DNA of 6,141 bases from Caldilineaceae bacterium (GCA_024643705.1 JAHEML010000256.1:1-6141), one strand, 5' to 3'; counted from the first letter of the stretch, positions 1 to 6,105 are shown. Notes: generated by a model from the letters alone, not told the origin. Program-made: numbers and translations.

Positions 1-320
1 CTCCGCCATAGATTCTGCAAATAGACTGCCGCCGTATAGAAATGGCGTAGCGTGAGGGCCGCGGGCGGGCTGAGTTCTGCTGTCAAAGATGGCACAAATT
101 GATGGTACTCGGGGTGGCGCAAGAAGAGGGCGATCAGAGCTTCGCGCGCACGAGAGTCGGAGGATTCTGTCAGTGCACGCAGAAGGGCGCTTGGCGGCAC
201 AGGCGGAGAGGTTTCGTCTATGGTTGGCTCGGAAATCGGCACGCGCAACTGGGGAGCGTTGTGTTGTGCCAATGCACCTGCGAGAGCAGTCATATCGATC
301 ATTTCATCGTGCGGTTGCAT
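1..320 (-). CDS. Unrecognised helical protein, N-terminal part (runs off left edge)
   Basis: An open frame starts at the ATG at 318-320 and stays open for 106 codons to the window edge, so the C-terminus and stop are not visible. The start is supported by a GAAGGTG Shine-Dalgarno element at 334-328, 7 nt before the ATG, and by an extended -10 promoter near 366-374. Residues 1-20 are a short Met- and Ala-rich segment, residues about 27-44 are a Pro/Thr/Ser-rich linker, and residues about 45-105 look alpha-helical, with recognisable pieces such as AREALIALFLRHPEY and HFYTAAVYLQNLW. There is no signal peptide, membrane segment or Cys/His metal site in the visible part. Codon use resembles the neighbouring genes, and the opposite-strand frame (89-487) has no ribosome site or sensible protein character. 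I do not recognise the family and assign no function. It lies 126 bp downstream of dus and probably has its own promoter. Confidence 0.75.
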   Translation of the reverse strand, partial: MQPHDEMIDMTALAGALAQHNAPQLRVPISEPTIDETSPPVPPSALLRALTESSDSRAREALIALFLRHPEYHQFVPSLTAELSPPAALTLRHFYTAAVYLQNLWR

Positions 321-327
321 TCTTCGA

Positions 328-334
328 CACCTTC
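328..334 (-). promoter_or_regulatory. Ribosome binding site of the left-edge gene
   Basis: On the minus strand GAAGGTG lies 7 nt before the ATG at 320. This decides the start against the in-frame ATGs at codons 7 and 10, which lack such a site. Confidence 0.6.
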
Positions 335-365
335 TTCAGCGCACAAGCTCAAACAGACGTATACC

Positions 366-374
366 AGTATATCA
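366..374 (-). promoter_or_regulatory. Extended -10 promoter for the left-edge gene
   Basis: The minus strand reads TGA-TATACT (374-366), an extended -10 element (TGn plus a five-of-six match to TATAAT). No good -35 hexamer is seen 16-18 nt upstream, which is common when the TGn extension is present. Transcription would begin near 359, leaving a leader of about 40 nt with the ribosome site. The -10 lies in a small perfect palindrome, TATAC-TG-GTATA. Confidence 0.5.
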
Positions 375-400
375 CAAATCGTTGTGGGATGCAGGATGTT

Positions 401-422
401 CGCATAAATGCTTCTGCCCCTA
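401..422 (-). repeat. Possible remnant arm of a dispersed palindromic repeat
   Basis: Between dus and the left-edge gene the minus strand reads TGTAGGGGCAGAAGCATTT and on to about 401. It resembles, from memory, the GTAGGGGCGAAGCATTT-type arm of small palindromic intergenic repeats seen in many environmental bacterial genomes. Only one arm is visible and no inverted partner lies nearby, so it may be a degraded remnant or chance. Confidence 0.2.
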
Positions 423-446
423 CAAAAAGGGCGCGCCGAACAGTGC

Positions 447-1598
447 CTATCCCATCGCCAACACCAGCCCATTCTCTTCCGGAGTGAGAATTTTGTTGGA
501 TTGGTGTGCTGCCTGACCGCATTCTTCTTCTGATTGGCATCCGTCGGCTGTATCCACCACCTGCTCATCGGATGTGCAGTCGGACGCGCTGTCGGCTGTT
601 TGATCACCCACCCGCGCTACGACTGCGTCCAGCAACTCATGAAAGCTCTCCACCGACTGCACCGTCACCAGCCCCAGATGCAAATCCTGAATACCCGCGT
701 AGCCCTTGAGATAGCGGGCAATGTGTTTACGCACCAGAATCAACGCCAGCTCTTCGCCGTAAAAATCGAGCATCAGGGCAAAGTGGCGGCGAATGAAGAG
801 GGCCTTTTCGGCAAAGCTGACTTGGTGGCGATCCCGGCGTTGGAAAATCCAGGGGTGGCCGATGGCCCCTCGCCCCACCATCACCCCCACGCAGCCGGTC
901 TGGGTTTTGATAGCGTCGATATCGGCCACAGTTGCCACATCGCCGTTGCCAATCACCGGTACGTTCGCCACATCCACCAGATCGGCAATCGCATCCCAGT
1001 TGGCCCGGCCGCTGTAGTTCTGGGATTTGGTGCGCCCATGCACAGCCACCAGGCTGGCCCCATTCTCGGTCATGGCCCGCACCACATCCCGGTAGTTGAG
1101 CGAGTCTTCATCCCAGCCCAGGCGTATCTTGCCGGTGACGGGCACCGTGAGCACGCGATTGAGCGCGGCGAAAATGCGCCCGATCTTGGCCGGCTCGCGT
1201 AGAAGCCCCGCACCCGCACCCCGGCCACTCACCTTGCGCACAGAGCAGCCCATGTTGATATCGATGATCGACGGTCCCAGAGGTTCGATGCGCTGGGCGG
1301 CTTCCACCAGTATCTCCACACTGTTGCCAAAAATCTGGAAGACAATCGGTTTCTCGTGGGGGGCATAGGCCAAAATGCGTTGGGTGCGCTCATTGATCCG
1401 CTTGCCCTGGATAATCGCTTCCGCCGAGGCAAATTCGGTGTAGCTCATAGCCGAGCCGTAGTCGTAGCAGAGCGAGCGGTAGGGAAGATCGCTGAAGCCC
1501 GCCATGGGCGACAGAATCACATCGCCGTAGACGGGCACATCCCGCACCCAAAAAGTGGGCTTCGCTTCATCAGTTTGGGAGAAATTTGAACCGTTCAA
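447..1598 (-). CDS. dus: tRNA-dihydrouridine synthase (Dus family)
   Basis: This is an FMN enzyme that reduces uridine to dihydrouridine in tRNA using NADPH, in the cytoplasm. The TIM-barrel signature is complete: the FMN-binding start LSPMAGFSDLPYR (29-41), QIFGN (88-92), DINMGC with catalytic Cys118, GAGLL (129-133), the K157-x-R-x-G segment, His187-Gly-Arg, GNGD (217-220) and VGRGAIGHPWIF (241-252). The Dus helical domain follows, with RKHIARYLKGY (290-300). The motif after the catalytic Cys is GCS, not the usual GCP. Residues about 331-383 form an extra acidic, low-complexity tail with three Cys. The frame has no in-frame ATG before the conserved domain. TTG at 1598 is the only start that keeps the conserved segment around residues 14-26; an in-frame TGA lies 9 nt before it and no strong ribosome site is seen. 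GTG at 1547 is the alternative. The target uridine position cannot be told from sequence. It lies downstream of the acetyltransferase across a repeat-filled gap. Confidence 0.93.
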   Translation of the reverse strand: MNGSNFSQTDEAKPTFWVRDVPVYGDVILSPMAGFSDLPYRSLCYDYGSAMSYTEFASAEAIIQGKRINERTQRILAYAPHEKPIVFQIFGNSVEILVEAAQRIEPLGPSIIDINMGCSVRKVSGRGAGAGLLREPAKIGRIFAALNRVLTVPVTGKIRLGWDEDSLNYRDVVRAMTENGASLVAVHGRTKSQNYSGRANWDAIADLVDVANVPVIGNGDVATVADIDAIKTQTGCVGVMVGRGAIGHPWIFQRRDRHQVSFAEKALFIRRHFALMLDFYGEELALILVRKHIARYLKGYAGIQDLHLGLVTVQSVESFHELLDAVVARVGDQTADSASDCTSDEQVVDTADGCQSEEECGQAAHQSNKILTPEENGLVLAMG

Positions 1599-1622
1599 CT
1601 CGTCGGATCATCCGTTTCCATA

Positions 1623-1685
1623 CAAAGGTGCAAAAGTGCAGAGACACAAAGAAATCCCGATTACCTCTACACCTTTGCATCTTTG
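1623..1685. repeat. Imperfect inverted repeat with 8-nt internal period (GCAAAG type)
   Basis: The arms at 1623-1643 and 1665-1685 are 21 bases each and match as inverted copies at 18 of 21 positions, all three differences being transitions, with a 21-nt loop. Each arm is itself a degenerate tandem of about 8 nt: on the plus strand TACAAAGG, TGCAAAAG, TGCAGAGA, CACAAAGA, and on the minus strand GCGCAAAG, ATGCAAAG, GTGTAGAG. The periodicity runs on to about 1697, so the element nearly fills the gap between the acetyltransferase stop (1704) and the dus start (1598). There is no U-tract after the hairpin on either strand, so it is not an ordinary intrinsic terminator. It resembles the GCAAAG-type intergenic repeats found in several phyla (recalled, not checked). 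Confidence 0.65.
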
Positions 1686-1703
1686 CGCCGTTGCGTTAAA
1701 GAA

Positions 1704-2180
1704 CTACTCAATCACCATCACAGCCACTTTCACTTTGAAAACCCGCATAAAAAAGCGGGCCATGCGCCATTTGCCCTGCAATGGGCCGGGCAGCGGGGTA
1801 TCCATCGGCAGACGACGAAAGCCAAAGCGCTGGTAGTAACGCACATTGTGGATGCCGCTGAAGAGATAGACCGGACGTGGAAATGCGGCCAGAAAATGAT
1901 TAGTGAGCGCCCCGCCGATGCCCAGACCGCGGGCCTCTAGCTCCACTACCAAGCTGCCAAATTCGCGCACACCCTCGCCAAAATCTTTCATCTGTGCAAA
2001 ACCAAGAATCTGGCCGCTGGCATCCTCGGCCATCATAAAGCGTTGCCATTTCAGCTTGGTGGGGTCCAGCCGTTCGCGCAGAACCCGGCGGATGATGAGC
2101 CAGCGTTCATCTTGGCGGGCCGGGCGCAGACGCGGAGAGGCAGGCGCGCCCGCCTCTCCGCTTTCGGTGGCTGCGCTCAT
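1704..2180 (-). CDS. GNAT-family N-acetyltransferase
   Basis: A 158-residue protein of usual single-domain GNAT length, predicted to transfer an acetyl group from acetyl-CoA to an amine on an unknown substrate. The CoA-pyrophosphate-binding motif A is R84-G-L-G87-I-G89 (R-x-x-G-x-G) after strand EFGSLVVE (73-80). Motif B is NVRYYQRFGF (112-121), where Tyr115 or Tyr116 could serve as general acid. ILGFAQM (58-64) is the usual strand before motif A. The domain begins near residue 18; residues 7-17 (SGEAGAPASPR) are encoded by a 30-bp palindrome. The ATG at 2180 is preferred over the TTG one codon upstream, because it forms a TGATG overlap with the stop of the upstream dehydrogenase gene, which implies coupled translation; only a weak GGAAG lies about 10 nt before it. 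The pairing hints that the two act on related metabolites, but no substrate can be named. Confidence 0.88.
   Translation of the reverse strand: MSAATESGEAGAPASPRLRPARQDERWLIIRRVLRERLDPTKLKWQRFMMAEDASGQILGFAQMKDFGEGVREFGSLVVELEARGLGIGGALTNHFLAAFPRPVYLFSGIHNVRYYQRFGFRRLPMDTPLPGPLQGKWRMARFFMRVFKVKVAVMVIE
2132..2161. repeat. 30-bp near-perfect palindrome inside the acetyltransferase gene
   Basis: Two 10-base arms (GCGGAGAGGC and its inverse) flank the self-complementary octamer GGCGCGCC, with one mismatched pair between arm and core (2142/2151). It lies in codons about 7-17, before the GNAT domain starts, and codes for a Gly/Ala/Pro-rich insert. The same octamer also occurs at 430-437, just beyond the end of dus. 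Confidence 0.8.
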
Positions 2181-3082
2181 CAACCGGCCACTTCCGAACC
2201 TACAGTGATACCGCTCAGATTTTCCAATGCTTTGACCAGGGCATGATTACCCTCGCCGCCCAGGCCCATCTGCTGCAAGGTGCGGTAGAGGTTGAAGATC
2301 AGCCCAGTCGCCATCACAGGCACACCCAGATCGTCGGCCTCTTTCAGGATCAGCCGCACATCTTTCTGTTGGAGATCGATGGTGAATCCGGGCCGCCAAT
2401 CTCGAACCCGAATCTGGGGACCCCGGTTAGCCAGCATCCAGCTACCCGCCGCGCCCCCGGTAACAGCGTTCAGGCACTTCTCCAAATCTACGCCACCTGC
2501 CTGGGCAAAGACCATGGCCTCGCACATGGCCAGACAGTTGCCGACTACCAAAATCTGGTTGACCAGTTTGACAGTTTGGCCCGCGCCCTGTGCGCCCACG
2601 TGGGTGATCGTCTTGCCCATAGCCTGAAAAGCCGCCATGGCCCGCTCCACATCTGCCGCTTCGCCGCCGATCATAATGCTCAGCGTGCCTTTGGCCGCGC
2701 CTTCGCTGCCGCCGCTGATGGGGGCGTCGAGCATCTGCACCCCATTGGCGTTAAGCTGCTTGGCGATCTCGATGGTGGCCTGGGGGCTGATGGTGCTCAT
2801 GTCGATCACCAGTGCGCCCGCCTGCGCGCCGTGAATAATGCCATCTTCGCCCAAGATCACAGCTTGCACGTCGGGCGTGTCGCTGACGCAGGTGATGATG
2901 ATGTCGCTGTGGGCGGCCACATCTGCGGGGCTGCTGCCGATCACCGCGCCATCTGCAGCCAACTCTTCCGAGCGGCTGGTGGTGCGGTTCCAGACACGCA
3001 CACTAAAGCCATTTTTCAGCAGATTGCGGACCATGCCCCGGCCCATAATGCCCAAGCCGACAAATCCGATGCGTTCGCTCAT
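2180..3082 (-). CDS. NAD(P)-dependent beta-hydroxyacid dehydrogenase (3-hydroxyisobutyrate / tartronate-semialdehyde type)
   Basis: A 300-residue cytoplasmic oxidoreductase of normal family length. The N-terminal Rossmann fold shows GLGIMG (9-14), with Asn32-Arg33 at the end of the second strand, which often favours NADP(H). The substrate-binding signature DAPISGGSEGAAKGTL is at 119-134 (Ser123), followed by IMIGG (136-140). The catalytic Lys is Lys172 in GAGQTVKLVNQ (166-176). The C-terminal helical domain has RPGFTIDLQQKD and closes with GEGNHALVKALENLSG. The KLxNQ form and the RPGFxIDLxxKD segment resemble tartronate-semialdehyde reductases such as E. coli GarR (KLANQ) more than HIBDHs with KxxNN, but family members differ widely in substrate, so no symbol is given. 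The start at 3082 has an excellent GGAGGAG site 6 nt upstream; an upstream in-frame TTG at 3136 would lie at the predicted transcription start and is unlikely. The stop overlaps the next gene by one base. Confidence 0.92.
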   Translation of the reverse strand: MSERIGFVGLGIMGRGMVRNLLKNGFSVRVWNRTTSRSEELAADGAVIGSSPADVAAHSDIIITCVSDTPDVQAVILGEDGIIHGAQAGALVIDMSTISPQATIEIAKQLNANGVQMLDAPISGGSEGAAKGTLSIMIGGEAADVERAMAAFQAMGKTITHVGAQGAGQTVKLVNQILVVGNCLAMCEAMVFAQAGGVDLEKCLNAVTGGAAGSWMLANRGPQIRVRDWRPGFTIDLQQKDVRLILKEADDLGVPVMATGLIFNLYRTLQQMGLGGEGNHALVKALENLSGITVGSEVAG

Positions 3083-3088
3083 TGGTCT

Positions 3089-3095
3089 CTCCTCC
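3089..3095 (-). promoter_or_regulatory. Strong ribosome binding site of the dehydrogenase gene
   Basis: The minus strand reads GGAGGAG, 6 nt before the ATG at 3082. It fixes the start at MSERIGF and argues against the longer in-frame reading from TTG at 3136. Confidence 0.9.
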
Positions 3096-3137
3096 AAGGG
3101 GATGACTGATTGGTTTTTGGGAATACTTCTACCCAAT

Positions 3138-3166
3138 AGAATAACAAAACAGAGCCACTCTGTCGA
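3138..3166 (-). promoter_or_regulatory. Sigma-70-type promoter of the dehydrogenase-acetyltransferase unit
   Basis: On the minus strand the -35 TCGACA (3166-3161) matches TTGACA at five of six, followed by exactly 17 nt and a -10 TATTCT (3143-3138), four of six to TATAAT. Transcription would start near 3131, giving a leader of about 50 nt with the strong ribosome site. Confidence 0.6.
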
Positions 3167-3169
3167 GTG
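3156..3169. promoter_or_regulatory. Small inverted repeat over the -35 element, possible operator
   Basis: CACTC-TGTC-GAGTG is a perfect 5-bp inverted repeat covering the -35 hexamer. The half-site reappears as GTCGAGTG at 3202-3209, exactly 40 bp from the copy at 3162-3169, and inverted as CCACTCG at 3266-3272. A regulator binding site is possible; short motifs like this can also arise by chance. Confidence 0.3.
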
Positions 3170-3408
3170 AGCGCGTATTGTGAATTAGGGAAGCGTGGCG
3201 CGTCGAGTGGTTTACATATTGGTCTCGTGCCCAGTACCAATGCAATACTCTACGCATCATTAACGCCACTCGCGATTGGCTGTATGATCTGGGGAGCTAA
3301 TCGCTACGGTGAGCATACCCTGGGCTTCATCCCCACCCCGGACACGCTGATACCCGACCCGGGCGCGGTAGCGGCCAATCCAAGAGCACAGCCCTGCTTA
3401 CGTGATAT
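3170..3408. other. Intergenic stretch without a convincing gene
   Basis: These bases separate the dehydrogenase promoter from the clpC terminator. A plus-strand frame (3167-3421) is open for 84 codons from a GTG, but it has no ribosome site, its start lies inside the minus-strand promoter region and its stop lies inside the terminator stem. I saw no tRNA, no clear plus-strand promoter and no homologous domain. The CGAGTG half-site copies at 3202-3209 and 3266-3272 are the only structure noticed. Confidence 0.5.
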
Positions 3409-3442
3409 AAAAACGCCATGACCGCACGGTCATGGCGTTTTT
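3409..3442. terminator. Bidirectional intrinsic terminator after clpC
   Basis: A perfect inverted repeat with 16-base arms (3409-3424 and 3427-3442) around a 2-base centre; in RNA the loop would be at least 4 nt. The GC-rich core CGCCATGACCG is flanked by five A on the left and five T on the right, so a U-tract follows the hairpin on both strands. It lies about 60 nt beyond the clpC stop and insulates the dehydrogenase unit. Confidence 0.93.
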
Positions 3443-3500
3443 CGATATATGTATTCCACATCAGTCCAGCAGCACCGAACATTTCTGCACCGGACAGGCC

Positions 3501-6023
3501 CTACAACAAGAGCGCCTCAATGGCCTCGGTGGTTTCCGTGTCTTCCGGTTCAACATCCCGGTGAGCGATTGTCTCGTAGAAATACTCGGCCCGCTCTTTG
3601 CCATCATCTCCCATCAGCTTGCGATGGTTGATCTGAATCGTGTCACCCGGCACAAAACGGCCAGCCAGAATCGCCTCGCTCAGCGGGTCTTGCACCTGGT
3701 TCTGGATCACCCGCCGGATGGGCCGTGCCCCGTAGTCTGGGTCGTAGCCTTCGTCGGCAATCGCCAGCCGGGCTTCTTCCGACAAAACCAATTCCATCTC
3801 CTGCTCGGCCAACTGCATACGCAAGGTCTTGAACTCCAATTCAACAATCTGGGTAATCTGAGCCTTCGTCAAGCTATGGAAGACCATAATTCCATCCAAC
3901 CGGTTGATAAATTCCGGGCGGAAGGTCTTCTTCATCGCGTCCATCACCCGCTTCTTCATCGTTTCGTATTCGTTCTCGGCCTTGGCAGATTCATCCGCAG
4001 TGATGGCAAAACCCAGGCCCTTTGAACCTTGAATCAGCTTGGCGCCCACATTGCTGGTCATAATCAGCAATGCATTGCGAAAATCTACCCGGCGACCTTT
4101 TGCATCCGAAAGATACCCATCTTCCATAATCTGCAGAAGCATATTAAAGGCTTCGGGATGGGCTTTCTCAATTTCGTCCAACAAAATCACGGAATAAGGT
4201 CGACGACGCACGGCCTCGGTCAACTGGCCCCCTTCGTCGTAACCCACATAGCCAGGAGGCGCACCAACCAGACGGCTGACGTTGTGGCGCTCCATAAACT
4301 CGCTCATGTCCAGCTTGATCAGCGCATCTTCGCTACCAAAGAGGAACTCGGCTAGGGTTTTAGTCAGGGCTGTTTTGCCAATACCCGTAGGCCCCAGGAA
4401 GATGAAGCTACCAATAGGACGCTTGGGGTCCTTCAAGCCAGCACGTGCCCGACGTACAGCCCTGCTGATGGCTTTGATGGGTTCTTCCTGGCCGATGATG
4501 CGCTTATGGAGTTCAAGTTCCATATCCAGCAGGCGCACCTTTTCTTCGCCAGCCATGCGATGCACCGGTACACCCGTCCACATGGCAACCACCTCGGCAA
4601 TGTCGTCCGGGGTAACGTGGGGGCGATTGGTCACCTGCTGCCAGCCTTCCCGTAGCTTGTCCAGGCGGGTCTGCAACTCCACTTCCCGATAGCGCAGGTC
4701 GATTGCGTCGTCGAAACGCTGGGTCTCCAGGGCTTCGTCCTTTTCCTTTTGCAGACGCTTCAGATCCATAAATGTCTCACGCAGGCTGGCGGCGTGGGGC
4801 GCTTTGTACATACGCACCCGGCTACCGGCCTCGTCGATCAGGTCGATTGCTTTGTCGGGCATAAAGCGGTCGGGCACGTAACGGGCCGCCAGGCTTGCAG
4901 CGGCCTGCAATGCGTCTTCGTTGATAATCAGTTTGTGATGCTCTTCGTAGCGGCTCTTGATGCCCCGCAGAATCTCGATTGTATCTTCGATGCCCGGCTC
5001 TTCCACAAGAACGGACTGGAAGCGTCGTTCCAGGGCGGCGTCGGACTCGATATATTTGCGGTACTCGTCCAGGGTGGTGGCCCCGATCACCTGTAACTCG
5101 CCCCGGCTTAGAGCGGGCTTAAGGATATTGGCGGCGTCCACACTGCTGCCTGCCGAGCCCGCGCCCACGAGCATATGCACTTCGTCGATAAAGAGGATGG
5201 AGCCGCTGGTGATAATCTCTTCGATCACCTTTTTGAGCCGTTCTTCAAACTGGCCCCGATACATGGTACCAGCCACCAGGCTGCCCACATCCAGCATTAA
5301 AATGCGTTTGTTCAGCAGGGGTTCGGGCACGTCGCCGTCGATCACCCGCTGGGCCAAACCCTCGATAATGGCTGTCTTGCCTACACCGGGTTCGCCGATC
5401 AGTGCTGGGTTGTTCTTGGTACGACGGCTAAGTATCTGGATCACACGTTCGATTTCCTTCACCCGACCAATCACGGGGTCGAGTTTGCCTTCTTCGGCAG
5501 CCGCAGTCAGGTCCATACCCAGTTGATCAACCAGGGGTGTCTTGGATTCCTTCTTCTGCTTCTCTTTGGTCTGGGCCTGGTTTTGCAGCAAGTTGCGGGC
5601 CGTCTGGGTGCGCACTCGGTCCAGGTTGATGCCCAGACCGCGCAACACATTGACAGCAATGCCTTCGCCCTCGCGCACAAGCCCTAAAAGCAGGTGTTCG
5701 GTACCAATGTAATGATGGCCCATCATCCGGGCCTCTTCGACGGCCAATTCGATGACACGCTTGGTTCGGGGAGCCAGGGTTGGCTTGCCAAAGGGTGCGC
5801 GTTCACCCCGGCCCACGGTGCGTTCTACTGCCCGCACAACTTGGCCCGGTTCTACGCCAAGCTCTTTGAGAACTTTGACGGCAACGCTGTTTTCTTCGCG
5901 CACCAATCCAAGCAGTAAATGCTCGGTGCCGATATAGTTGTGATTGAGACGGAGAGCTTCTTCTTGTGCCAGGGTCAACACACGTCGTGCCCGTTTGGTA
6001 AAACGATCGAGTTTGTCAGACAT
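3501..6023 (-). CDS. clpC: ATP-dependent Clp protease ATP-binding subunit ClpC
   Basis: An 840-residue Hsp100/AAA+ unfoldase, full family length, which threads substrates into the ClpP peptidase. Two Clp-N repeats (about 8-57 and 83-132, each with YIGTEHLLLGLVRE) are followed by a charged linker. AAA domain 1 has Walker A GEPGVGKT (210-217), Walker B ILFIDE (276-281) and arginines at 333-334. A UVR-type coiled middle segment (about 420-455) marks ClpC rather than ClpA or ClpB. AAA domain 2 has Walker A GPTGIGKT (544-551), Walker B VILLDE (612-617) and TSNVG (656-660). The ClpP-docking loop LGF is at 670-672, so a ClpP partner is expected elsewhere. RPEFINRLD and GYDPDYGARPIRR complete the C-terminal domain, followed by a short acidic tail. 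The first pore loop reads AGTMYRGQFE, with Met254 and Gln258 where many ClpCs have Lys and Glu. ATG at 6023 is chosen over the in-frame GTG at 6035, because GAGGTG lies 9 nt before the ATG and overlaps the GTG. No ctsR, mcsA or mcsB gene adjoins it within the window. Confidence 0.97.
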   Translation of the reverse strand: MSDKLDRFTKRARRVLTLAQEEALRLNHNYIGTEHLLLGLVREENSVAVKVLKELGVEPGQVVRAVERTVGRGERAPFGKPTLAPRTKRVIELAVEEARMMGHHYIGTEHLLLGLVREGEGIAVNVLRGLGINLDRVRTQTARNLLQNQAQTKEKQKKESKTPLVDQLGMDLTAAAEEGKLDPVIGRVKEIERVIQILSRRTKNNPALIGEPGVGKTAIIEGLAQRVIDGDVPEPLLNKRILMLDVGSLVAGTMYRGQFEERLKKVIEEIITSGSILFIDEVHMLVGAGSAGSSVDAANILKPALSRGELQVIGATTLDEYRKYIESDAALERRFQSVLVEEPGIEDTIEILRGIKSRYEEHHKLIINEDALQAAASLAARYVPDRFMPDKAIDLIDEAGSRVRMYKAPHAASLRETFMDLKRLQKEKDEALETQRFDDAIDLRYREVELQTRLDKLREGWQQVTNRPHVTPDDIAEVVAMWTGVPVHRMAGEEKVRLLDMELELHKRIIGQEEPIKAISRAVRRARAGLKDPKRPIGSFIFLGPTGIGKTALTKTLAEFLFGSEDALIKLDMSEFMERHNVSRLVGAPPGYVGYDEGGQLTEAVRRRPYSVILLDEIEKAHPEAFNMLLQIMEDGYLSDAKGRRVDFRNALLIMTSNVGAKLIQGSKGLGFAITADESAKAENEYETMKKRVMDAMKKTFRPEFINRLDGIMVFHSLTKAQITQIVELEFKTLRMQLAEQEMELVLSEEARLAIADEGYDPDYGARPIRRVIQNQVQDPLSEAILAGRFVPGDTIQINHRKLMGDDGKERAEYFYETIAHRDVEPEDTETTEAIEALLL

Positions 6024-6032
6024 TGGGTTTTG

Positions 6033-6038
6033 CACCTC
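6033..6038 (-). promoter_or_regulatory. Ribosome binding site of clpC
   Basis: The minus strand reads GAGGTG, 9 nt before the ATG at 6023. The alternative GTG start at 6035 overlaps this site itself, which argues for the ATG. Confidence 0.75.
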
Positions 6039-6096
6039 AAAAATAGCGACGGAAAAAAATGGTCTGTCGATTGATACGATTACATTGTACCGATGA

Positions 6097-6105
6097 ATTA
6101 TACCA
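6097..6105 (-). promoter_or_regulatory. Extended -10 promoter of clpC
   Basis: The minus strand reads TGG-TATAAT (6105-6097), a consensus -10 with the TGn extension. The hexamer 17 nt upstream (GGCACT) is a poor -35, as often with extended -10 promoters. The predicted start near 6090 leaves a leader of about 67 nt. No CIRCE element and no CtsR-type GGTCAAA tandem is visible, so heat-shock control by HrcA or CtsR is not supported here. Confidence 0.65.

Noticed and set aside
406..446. Intrinsic terminator directly after dus
   Set aside because: There is a T-run (CCCTTTTTG on the minus strand), but the preceding GGCGCGCC cannot form a stem with a proper loop and other pairings are only about 4 bp.
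89..487. A 132-codon plus-strand frame at the left end
   Set aside because: It overlaps the better-supported minus-strand gene (1-320) and the end of dus, and its protein is Arg-rich with no recognisable domain.
534..1202. A 222-codon plus-strand frame opposite dus
   Set aside because: It lies wholly inside the dus gene on the other strand, has His/Pro-rich content typical of antisense frames and no ribosome site or domain.
2243..3109. A 288-codon plus-strand frame opposite the dehydrogenase
   Set aside because: Shadow of a gene with complete family motifs; its protein is His/Ala-rich and matches nothing I recognise.
3290..3400. tRNA-like or structured RNA gene in the GC-rich part of the gap
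   Set aside because: No acceptor-stem pairing, T-loop GGTTCRA motif or clear hairpin set could be found by eye.
3167..3421. An 84-codon plus-strand frame in the gap between clpC and the dehydrogenase
   Set aside because: GTG start without a ribosome site, within the opposite promoter region, and a stop inside the terminator stem. The NRYGEHTLG piece faintly recalls the tail of some small membrane proteins, but there is no membrane domain before it; at most a remnant.
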